The notes under the pieces are model-generated. The model had not been told where the DNA came from and did not search any database. It worked only from the letters and a program-made list of their open reading frames with translations. A stretch of DNA of 64,000 nt. Source: Watersipora subatra. Lineage: Eukaryota; Bryozoa; Gymnolaemata; Cheilostomatida; Watersiporidae. Below, piece after piece: positions 34,434 to 42,253 of the stretch. The stretch spans positions 1,178,001-1,242,000 of the forward strand of contig NC_088708.1 in NCBI RefSeq assembly GCF_963576615.1, written 5' to 3'. Numbering within the stretch: the stretch's first letter is position 1; every line of letters begins with the position of its first letter. Made by a program: the position numbers and the translations under genes.

Positions 34434-37400
34434 GTAAGCTGCCTGCCTTGCTGCTGTATTCTTACCTTCAATTGATAAAATATTAATGTGATATTTCTGA
34501 TCTAATTCACAAATATTGTAAATGCCTATTATGCAATTAATGGCAGAAGAAATCTTTAACACCTGCCACCCCATCAGGAGCATCCAAAAAGGTCACTAGC
34601 GTGGTGTCAAGAAAAACACCAGCTGGTCTGGTTCCCAATATGGATCCTATGCCTATGGACAAGTTACCCGATGGTACTCTGGCACCTAAAGGTAGGCTTT
34701 TTGTCATTCCTGAACAAATTTTCAATTTTCATTGAAGACTCAATGCATGTCTTGTGATGGAACATACGTCTCTTGTGATGGAACATGCATTTCTTGTGAT
34801 GAAACATGCGTCTTTTGTGATGGAACATGCGCTTCTTGTGATGGAACATGCGTATCTTGTGATGGAACATGCGTATCTTGTGATGGAACATGCGTCTTTT
34901 GTGATGGAACATGCGCTTCTTATGATGGAATATGCGTACTCTGATTGCAGGTTACACGATGAGACCAGTTGTCGCTGCTGAAAATTATGATGTAATCAGC
35001 TTTGCAAGGGCGATGAATGATGACTTTGCACCCCGTGTAAAAAAGCTCTTTGACCCTGAGCGCAAGGCAGCGGTTGAGGCTCAAAAATCAGGTACGTTAG
35101 AGCGAATCAAGGTGTGGCTATAAAATGATGACCGATTATGAACACTGGCTTTATTGAAATAGCTAAAACGAATGAATTGTGATATTTATAACATTTCTGA
35201 AACATTTCTAATGTAGCCAAGGCTGTCAAGGAGGGTCATATGATGACCATTTTCATAGGGATCTGGTCTAGGTTGTGCGGCTTGAAGGCTCTTATTGCTG
35301 AACTTTTTTGTAAGATATGAAGGAGTCGTTAACAGCATTGGATTAGAGATCTTATTAAATTAATGTTCGTCACTTTTTATTGGCAGGTGTTTACATTGGC
35401 TGGAGACTTCCTGGACAAAAGTTTGACTGTCAAAGAATAAGCGACACATCTTTGTGTTTCTGTGGTCATCTACTGGGAGAGCATGCACAGTATAACGGTA
35501 CTTACAGTATAATAATACTCATGGTATAATAATACTCACAGTATAACGGTACTCACAGTATAATAATACTCACAGTATAACGGTACTCACAGTATAATAA
35601 TACTCACAGTATAACAGTACTCACAGTATAATAATACTCACAGTATAACGGTACTCACAGTATAATAATACTTTCGGTATAATGGTACTCACAGTATAAC
35701 GGTACTCACAGTATAATAATACTTACGGTATAATGGTACTCACAGTATAATAATACTTACGCTATAATGGTACTCACAGTATAATAATACTCACGGTATA
35801 ACGGTACTCACAGTATAATGGTACTCACAGTATAATAATACTCCCAGTATAATGGTATTTTAAAACACTGACAGTATATTGGTATATTAATAGTGACAGT
35901 ACACACCATTAAGCTATACATTGCAGGACGTAGTACTACTGTTCCTTGCAACCAGATGGGCTGCAGATGTCCCGCCTATCAGTGGATTCCTTCTAGACCA
36001 GAAGATGTTGGTGAATTCTGGCACCAACGAAGGCGGAATTTTGATCCTTCAACGTGGAGGGCTAAATGTCGATGCAAACACAGCCACGAAGAACATGATT
36101 GCCGCAGCAGACGCTGCAAAATGAAAGGTTTGTAATGTATTTGGATAGTCAGAGTATTTGTAAGCTGTTTCTTTTGTTATGACAACCTTTGATCCGCTCT
36201 GTTTTACTGTTTTCCGTTGAGAACTGTCGATATTTAATCAAATATGCATGCATAGTTTGCTTATTTTATTGTAGTTATACTAATATACGTGTATTAGTTG
36301 ATCATCGGCGGCAACTAAGACTCGCACACAGGCCTTTCAAGTAGAACATTTTTAATAAGGAGTAGGGAAGACATCTTGTGTTGTTGATAAACTTGCTGAT
36401 GATAAACTGGTAGCTAACTGAAGTTATCGATGGAATGAATATTAATGACCTTGCGTGCCTAAATCATAAACGTTGGTTGATATCATAGTTTCTTTGGAGT
36501 TGTCACATCCATCACATTTTGCATTAAAAAACAGTTGTCATGTCATACTCATTCAAATACTTTCAGAGTTCTTGTTGATCATACAATATGATAACTTGAG
36601 TGAAATATTTGACCTAATTGAGAGGTTTTGATGGCAAGTCGGGTTGCCATTGGTCATTATTGCAACAGGATTGCTTATCAAGTGATAATGGTTTAGGGTT
36701 CCTCAGAAAGATGTAGTCTGGGTTCGATGTAGAACTTAAAATGCATTGAAGGAGGCTTAATCAAGGAACTTAGCTCAGAGTTATATTATAAGGCTATAAA
36801 AACAGACAGTTCTACTGAGGTTTTCCTATGAAACTTCTTGGTGCAACTTTCTTGAAGGTTTTTGTAACTTCACTCAACTGTTTAATCTTATCAGCAAGTG
36901 CGGTTATCTGATAGTCTCAGATAGTCTCAGATAGTCTCAGATTACACCCAAATCAGTCAACCAAACTAATAATTTAGTGACAGTTTGATCTTACATTCTA
37001 TGTTTGCTGCACTCTCCATAGACTTAGACATTTGTATAAAAAAATACCATAATAAACCAAATGCTTTAACTTTTGCAGAATTTTCTGCATTTTTGTGAGA
37101 GCAGCGGGTAAAACAATCTGCATTTCAACAGTAACAGTATAGGACATTTGAAAACACTGATTAGAAGTGAAACTAGAGCAAGGACTATAAATTATACTAT
37201 ATGAGAGTCTGTAGAAGTTTTCAAACAGACAGATAGACTGTTCAATTTTTATATCAGATACTATAGTTGTATTATAGTATGGTAAAAGTGAATATTGTGT
37301 TGTTCACCAGGATTCTTATGATTCAAGATACTAACACAGCAAGCAATACATCACATGCTCTGCTGAAGTACCTACTACCTACTGGTGTGCTAGCAACCTG

Positions 37401-38038
37401 ACTACCACTATGGTAAACTGATGTACATGTATAAATATACGTACTTGTCATATAGGGTGCCCCTGTGCTGTTTTCAACTCAAACTTTCTCTGCGCTGCTT
37501 GTGACAAACACTGGGAGCAGCATGCAACTTTCTTTGAGACGGAAGCGATGAGAAGAAAAGAGGGCCTTCCTGTTGGTAGGTGAAGTTAACTGACGCTATA
37601 GGATGCCAACATCAAGAATAGTATTCTATTAATCTAGAGATATAAATGTAGCAGTACATGTATATCCTATAACCTACTTGTATCAACAAACAGCCTCTTA
37701 TTCTGTATCACTCATCAATTATCAAACTTCCGTAAGTTTCATTTAGGACAGAGAAGGATCAGTCTGCATTTGTAGCTTGAGCTGCTTTAGCAGTTTAGAG
37801 TGAGTCCACTATTAACATTAATTCTCTTCTACTCCATGCAGGTGAGGCTTATCTACCCTTCGCGGAAATGCCGAACCTCAGGAATGCTGTCCTCACTGGT
37901 GATGAGCATGATGAATCTGCGTACTTAGCTCTTACGGGAGGTCAAGGTCACATTCCGATAACGGAGAAACCACAAGGCAATGATGCAGTCTTTAACCCAG
38001 GAGGGAAACAGTCTGGTTTTAGGTCAGTCTATGACTGA
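34374..38038 (+). CDS. FAM221B: FAM221B-like protein, 324 aa in seven coding exons
   Basis: Exons 34374-34433, 34547-34691, 34951-35091, 35387-35497, 35927-36127, 37456-37575 and 37842-38038 join in phase (0 at intron 1, then 1 throughout) into 324 codons and a stop. The basic, proline-rich N terminus is followed by a cysteine-rich core with CFCGHLLGEH, PCNQMGCRCPAYQW, KCRCKHSHEEHDC, GCPCAVFNSNFLCAACDKHW and HATFFET, which match the FAM221 family; IPSRPEDVGEFW and the CRCKHSHEEH block point to FAM221B rather than FAM221A. The function of the family is not established. The many paired Cys/His residues suggest metal binding (inference). An ATTAAA polyA-like signal lies at 38269-38274. The 3' end faces the minus-strand gene at 38343. 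Confidence 0.93.
34547..34691 (+). CDS. FAM221B: FAM221B exon 2
   Basis: Lys/Ser/Thr/Pro-rich segment ending in DKLPDGTLAPK. Acceptor atggcag, donor AAAG|gtaggc; phase 0 in, phase 1 out. Confidence 0.85.
34736..34945. repeat. 21-bp minisatellite in FAM221B intron 2
   Basis: About ten copies of tcttgtgatggaacatgcgt-a with variants, filling most of the intron. Open frames on both strands (CDGTCVS, HHKRRMF) are repeat by-products. Confidence 0.93.
34951..35091 (+). CDS. FAM221B: FAM221B exon 3
   Basis: 47 codons including VVAAENYDVISFARAM and PRVKKLFDPER. Acceptor gattgcag, donor TCAG|gtacgt; phase 1 on both sides. Confidence 0.9.
35387..35497 (+). CDS. FAM221B: FAM221B exon 4
   Basis: 37 codons with YIGWRLPGQKFDCQRI and LCFCGHLLGEH. 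Acceptor ttggcag, donor AACG|gtactt; phase 1 on both sides. Its last about 11 bases and the donor seed the array that follows. Confidence 0.92.
35486..35862. repeat. 17/34-bp minisatellite spanning the FAM221B exon 4 donor
   Basis: Units cagtataacggtactca and cagtataataatactca alternate for about 22 copies. The first unit begins inside exon 4: CACAGTATAACG|gtact is the exon end plus donor, so about half the units recreate the splice junction. The alternation forms a 34-bp higher-order unit. Confidence 0.93.
35927..36127 (+). CDS. FAM221B: FAM221B exon 5
   Basis: 67 codons with PCNQMGCRCPAYQWIPSRPE, GEFWHQRR and KCRCKHSHEEHDC; the best-conserved part. Acceptor attgcag, donor AAAG|gtttgt; phase 1 on both sides. 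Confidence 0.94.
36128..37455. other. FAM221B intron 5
   Basis: 1.3 kb. A short tandem tcagatagtc repeat (four copies) lies near 36910-36942; otherwise nothing recognised. Confidence 0.55.
37456..37575 (+). CDS. FAM221B: FAM221B exon 6
   Basis: 40 codons with GCPCAVFNSNFLCAACDKHW, then EQHATFFETEAMRRKEG. Acceptor catatag, donor GTTG|gtaggt; phase 1 on both sides. Confidence 0.93.
37842..38038 (+). CDS. FAM221B: FAM221B exon 7 (terminal)
   Basis: Encodes GEAYLPFAEMPNLRNAVLTG through a C terminus GGKQSGFRSVYD and TGA. Acceptor ccatgcag, phase 1. Confidence 0.9.
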
Positions 38039-38268
38039 CTCGTAACAACATGTTTCTTTTAACGATTTAGAACAGCATTCTAAATTATATTTTATAGCGA
38101 CAATCTGTACTCAGCACTTATTTGTTATGACCCACTTGCCCTAATGCTGTTCTGTCTTCTCTTATTTGCTTTTGCTTGCATAACCAACTCATACCTCCTC
38201 AAATCATATGTAATGATATATTTTTACTTGTATGATTTATTTTGTATTTTAATCACAAGATTCAAAAA

Positions 38269-38274
38269 ATTAAA
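38269..38274 (+). terminator. Candidate polyA signal ATTAAA for FAM221B
   Basis: ATTAAA 231 bp after the FAM221B stop codon and about 75 bp before the stop of the convergent gene. Confidence 0.4.
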
Positions 38275-38321
38275 TACATTGCAAAACACATGAATAATAA
38301 TTCATCAGTTTTTTTTCTTAT

Positions 38322-38327
38322 TTTATT
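38322..38327 (-). terminator. Candidate polyA signal AATAAA for the minus-strand single-exon gene
   Basis: Minus-strand AATAAA 16 bp past the TAA stop at 38343-38345. Confidence 0.5.
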
Positions 38328-38342
38328 ATTAAGCAATAAAAA

Positions 38343-39221
38343 TTACATTGGTTTAATACCCCGCCTCATATTTGTCCATGTTCTATAAATTTTCCAACTA
38401 TAATCAAGTGCATGAACTGCTCCACGATACAGCAAAAATATCAATATAATGACAATGAAAAAATCAACTAAACCAATCCTTTGACTACCAGTTAGTTTAT
38501 ATTTCCAAAACAATATCCAGCGTAATATCGTTTTATATATCTTCCGCAACTCTCTTGAAATCGCCCGCCTTGATAATTCAACAATCTGTGAGAGATCAAC
38601 ATTTTCGGGCATAACCCACTTTGGATCACCTTCCGTCGAAACATCACTTTTGTGTGACAGTCCGTCTCCCACATCAAATCGTATAGGGCTGCAAGATTTA
38701 GACACAAATCCATCAGCCATTTTCTTCCTTGGTGAATTTCTAGGGGTGAGGTATGGAGGACTCGGTGGCTCAACCTTATCATGATGTAAAGATGGCTCTC
38801 GGGCAGTTCTATCAAACATGTATCTAGTGAAAGAACTGTTGGAGTCACTATTTGTTGTGGAAAGTGACAAGGTACGCAAACCCTCGCCACCCGCGCCTTG
38901 CAATTCATACTCTTTTTTCATAGACCCAAGATTTTCGGCGTGAACAGAAATCTTGTTGATGAAGCCACGCAAGGGCTGGATGTCGTCTCTAAGGTAATTG
39001 ATAAGCCTTTCAAGGTGTGACGGAGAGAGTCTCTTTTTTATGACGTTGTCCGCTTCATCAAGATTCTTCAGTAGTTGGTTGATGAGTCTGTTGGTATGTT
39101 TGAGTACGGACTTTTGCAACTCTTCACGCTGCCTTATCGTGTCAGATGAAATCACCGGACTAGGGCAGCGTATCTTCCGCGTATAGTCCTTGGACACGTT
39201 ATGTGATACTGCCATGTTCAT
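38343..39221 (-). CDS. Single-exon, C-terminally anchored membrane protein of unknown function, 292 aa
   Basis: I do not recognise this protein. The intact frame starts MNMAVSHN and ends RRGIKPM. Residues 30-105 are charged and helix-prone (LINQLLKNLDEADNVIKKRL), possibly coiled coil. Residues 110-200 are Ser/Pro-rich and look disordered (PPSPPYLTPRNSPRKK). Residues 205-240 are amphipathic and basic, and residues 251-268 form one hydrophobic span (LVDFFIVIILIFLLYRGA) followed by a short Arg/Lys-rich tail. With no signal peptide, this arrangement resembles a tail-anchored protein (inference). It is convergent with FAM221B and divergent from the gene starting at 39762. A polyA signal follows at once. 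Its length and its rich, unbiased composition make a chance open frame unlikely. Confidence 0.78.
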   Translation of the reverse strand: MNMAVSHNVSKDYTRKIRCPSPVISSDTIRQREELQKSVLKHTNRLINQLLKNLDEADNVIKKRLSPSHLERLINYLRDDIQPLRGFINKISVHAENLGSMKKEYELQGAGGEGLRTLSLSTTNSDSNSSFTRYMFDRTAREPSLHHDKVEPPSPPYLTPRNSPRKKMADGFVSKSCSPIRFDVGDGLSHKSDVSTEGDPKWVMPENVDLSQIVELSRRAISRELRKIYKTILRWILFWKYKLTGSQRIGLVDFFIVIILIFLLYRGAVHALDYSWKIYRTWTNMRRGIKPM

Positions 39222-39761
39222 GCATCATTCAGAGGCGACCTTCAATAGAGATCATACTCTGATCAGATGGTGTTTAGGTGGAGACGACTTAAAAGGTATA
39301 GGATAGTTAGTTATAAATTACAATTTGATTGGCTGATGATTGGCTTTCAGAAATGATAGACTATACTAGTGACTGTCAGACGTAATTGGAAGTCATTTTA
39401 TACTCAGAGTGCTTTCATCCCTTTTTTCTGCTTTTAATCCATAGATGCGTAACAACATAGACCAAATTACTAACAATTGTCCCAACTATACTGGGCAATC
39501 TTGTTATGCTAATAGGAGCCTGAAACACTGGCTTTTTGAACAATTTGCAGCAATTCAATTACATTAAAATATGAGTATTAATGTTTAGTATTTAAGCCTA
39601 GTTACTAGTTTTACCTGTGTACTATTATTCTGGCTGAGTATAAGTTGGCAGAAACTTCTTGACAACAATGTGAAAAATTCCCTCTATGCCATCTCTATGC
39701 ATATTTTTCATTGTTAAACAAACTCCTCACAGATAGCCAGCTGCAGCGATTACTATCGTTC
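39222..39761. promoter_or_regulatory. Divergent intergenic region, probable bidirectional promoter
   Basis: About 540 bp between the start codons of two head-to-head genes. No TATA box was placed with confidence. A plausible acceptor (ctcctcacag, ending 39732) suggests that the plus-strand gene has an upstream noncoding exon within this interval. Confidence 0.4.
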
Positions 39762-41033
39762 ATGACTGAACTAAAGGAAAGTATGTCAAACACCAATTTA
39801 GAGAATGTAAAAGAAGCGTCAGAAGATGAGGGTCACACGAGGAGACTCTCAGAAGAAGTTGCTTTGCGACTAGACAAGGCCTATAAAACAGCAGACGTTC
39901 AGCAGAAAAAAGTGGATAACAAAGTCTTGGAAGCTTTGAATAAACTAGAGCAGCACGACACGGAGGACTTGCTGTCCGTTGATTTTGGCTCTTTGCCAAA
40001 TCATTTTCAAACTCTTGAGACTGCTTTACCCTCTTTTCAGTTCTCAATGCCTCAAACATGGACTAAAGGATATGCTTCTAGTCTCCTAGCTGATGATGTC
40101 TTAGGGCCTGCAGCTAACAGTAAAGTTGAGATCGATAAAGACATGTCGACGCACCATGCCAGCCCTGTAACCAAACCTCCTCCTCGCCTTGTCAAGTCAC
40201 TCAGTGATTTATCCAGTGTTCTGCAAAAGAAAAATGACCATAAAGAAAAAATAGAAAAAAAAATACCGGCATCTAGCTCTCCAATCCATTATCGAAAGCT
40301 TGATATAGTAGAATCTAGGAGTGCCAAGGGAGCTATAGCCGGCCATCATGAGTTGTTGAAACAACCTAGTGCCACCTATAAGGATGGAACCGAGATGATT
40401 GACATTGCTACTCTCAGACCAACCAGCAGTGCAGCGCAACAGAACTTCCTCAACTGCCTTGATATGATCAGTAAAGATATAGGGCCAATAAGAGACACGC
40501 AAAAACTCCCGCAAGTCGCAAATACTATTCACAGCAGTAGCGAACACCACCGCTCTGTAGGAACACAGACTCTACAAAGGCCTCAGTCAGCTTTTAAAGT
40601 GTATGTAGAACTTAAAAGGAAGCTGAGGATGACTGACAACATCCGAGAAACGCAAAAGCAATTGCATGGTCGGCTCAAGCAGTACAGATTTTTAAAAAAC
40701 ATTAAACTTGAGGAATATACCAAATATAGACAAGAGAATAATATTCGTGAGAGTTGCAGTAAAGATATGACGTACCAGCCTCAGCCGAAGAAGATGGAAG
40801 ATAGCGATGTTCAAATCAAAACCCTAAAATTAATGCTCAAAGATTTTTCATTTAACACACAGAAACTCAAGCGTAGAGCGAAACGAGATGCCAAAACAGT
40901 AGCTATAAGCCCCAGCCATTCCTTTCCTGACCTGGAAGAGATGCCTTCACACGAATTCATTAAAATAAAAAAATATGTAGAGGAGCAAAAGAAGTTTCCA
41001 ACAAACAAGCCCCTTGTTATAAAGTACCCATAA
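39762..41033 (+). CDS. Unrecognised protein, first part, 423 codons to an in-frame TAA
   Basis: I do not recognise the family. The first ATG (MTELKESMSNTNLE) lies 29 bp after a likely acceptor, and the open frame extends further upstream without another ATG. The product is hydrophilic: an acidic, helical N-terminal part, a central Ser/Pro-rich part (VTKPPPRLVKSLSDLSSVL), a segment HRSVGTQT, and a basic coiled-coil-like region (VYVELKRKLRMTDNIRETQK). There is no signal peptide or membrane segment. The frame stops at TAA 41031-41033, but the same frame stays open for 128 more codons and then splices in phase to a terminal exon (see 41034-41419 and 41954-42191). The annotated product may therefore be only the shorter of two forms. 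Confidence 0.75.
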   Translation: MTELKESMSNTNLENVKEASEDEGHTRRLSEEVALRLDKAYKTADVQQKKVDNKVLEALNKLEQHDTEDLLSVDFGSLPNHFQTLETALPSFQFSMPQTWTKGYASSLLADDVLGPAANSKVEIDKDMSTHHASPVTKPPPRLVKSLSDLSSVLQKKNDHKEKIEKKIPASSSPIHYRKLDIVESRSAKGAIAGHHELLKQPSATYKDGTEMIDIATLRPTSSAAQQNFLNCLDMISKDIGPIRDTQKLPQVANTIHSSSEHHRSVGTQTLQRPQSAFKVYVELKRKLRMTDNIRETQKQLHGRLKQYRFLKNIKLEEYTKYRQENNIRESCSKDMTYQPQPKKMEDSDVQIKTLKLMLKDFSFNTQKLKRRAKRDAKTVAISPSHSFPDLEEMPSHEFIKIKKYVEEQKKFPTNKPLVIKYP

Positions 41034-41419
41034 ATATTGCTCTCGTTGAGCAAATCTTGTTCCAAGGTAAATACTCAGTGCTTTAAAACTCTCCTCGACC
41101 CAGAAGGGACAGACATTCAGCTTAAAGAATGCCGTGAAAGTCAAAATCTGCTCTCCGGATATAGTAAAGAAGATGTGTATAATAATAGTTGTGAAGGGGT
41201 ACCACTGCACACTGTCTTACGAAATGCTCACAGTGCACTGCTAGGATACCAGTACTCCAATGATAATTTACTTACACCTTTACCGAGTCACCGGAGTGCA
41301 AGCGAGCTGCCTGTGAGGCCATCTCATCAAAAGCTATTTGTATATCAGCATGCACCAGTACCTTCTGCATTAAAGCCCATTGTTCTACCAAGAACTAGTT
41401 TACCAAGAGTGCCTGCTCG
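41034..41419 (+). CDS. In-frame continuation after the TAA, ending at a splice donor
   Basis: 128 codons directly after TAA in the same frame, with protein-like composition (LLTPLPSHRSASELPVRPSH). It ends at CG|gtaggt, a near-consensus donor in phase 2 that joins the exon at 41954 in frame. It is translated if the TAA is read through, if a 102-nt in-frame intron (40977-41078, TAT|gtagag to actcag|TG) is removed, or if the TAA is an assembly or allelic change. Confidence 0.6.
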
Positions 41420-41953
41420 GTAGGTTGCACTACACTGATCATGATCCATTGTAATGTGTAGTTATCTGCTTGCAGTTAAATTCATAGTGTGGCTAAAGGC
41501 TGTGGTTGTAGGAGCCCGTGTGACTGCCTAGTTGGTCGAATTCAGCAACTATAAGAAATGTTCTGAAAAACAGTTTGAGCTATGTGCGCTCAGTAATGTC
41601 ACGATTGGGTATTTAAAACACAGCATATCGAAAGGAAAATCATTGAACGACTATTTTAGAGCAAAACACCTAAAACTATGTCAGGTTATTTAGGAAACGT
41701 ACTACAAGTATCACTTTATTTTTATCCTCTCATTTATATTTGAATAAAATTATAAAATCTGCCTTGAGTTGGCTACTATTCATACGTTACAACCCAAATT
41801 ACTAAAGTGAAAAATATAGTAATAATACTGTAGTTAAAACTGATACTATACATTATTTAATCATTGTTGCGGGAACCATGGAGAGCACACAGTTTGTGTA
41901 GCTCTTACTACTACTAGTCTAGGTCATACTAAATCAGCCTTTAACAATTGCAG

Positions 41954-42191
41954 TGACGTATCTCAACTAGCCCTCGACAGAAAAGATTCATGGAAAGATG
42001 CAGTTATGACTAGACAAGGCACTCAGCTATCTAACGCTGACTCCTATCTAGTACAGACTGATACGGGTGGTGCTGTTAGACTACAGGCTAAGGCCCACAC
42101 ACGGACCGATACGGGTGGTGCTGTTAGACTAAAGGCTAAGGCCCACACAAGCCATGTCTTAGCATTAACTAAGGAACCAGTTAACTCGTAG
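41954..42191 (+). CDS. Terminal exon of the same gene, with a 16-residue tandem duplication
   Basis: Acceptor acaattgcag; the first base completes the Arg codon left by 41419 (CG+T). It encodes 79 residues beginning DVSQLALDRKDSWKD and ends in TAG. Residues TDTGGAVRLQAKAHTR are followed by a second copy with few changes (42058-42105 and 42106-42153). AATAAA follows 57 bp after the stop. Confidence 0.65.
42058..42153 (+). repeat. 48-bp coding tandem duplication
   Basis: Two copies of a 48-bp unit containing gatacgggtggtgctgttag; a multiple of three, so the frame is kept. Copies differ at only a handful of bases. Confidence 0.9.
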
Positions 42192-42247
42192 AGCTACCTG
42201 CTCAATAGCCATTTCATCTGATCAGCTGTGAACAACTCGAAATTGGA

Positions 42248-42253
42248 AATAAA
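42248..42253 (+). terminator. PolyA signal AATAAA
   Basis: Canonical hexamer 57 bp after the TAG at 42189-42191, supporting 41954-42191 as a true last exon. Confidence 0.6.

Noticed and set aside
41024-41050. 27-nt intron that would remove the TAA in frame
   Set aside because: Far too short for a spliceosomal intron; the 102-nt candidate 40977-41078 is the only realistic splice alternative.
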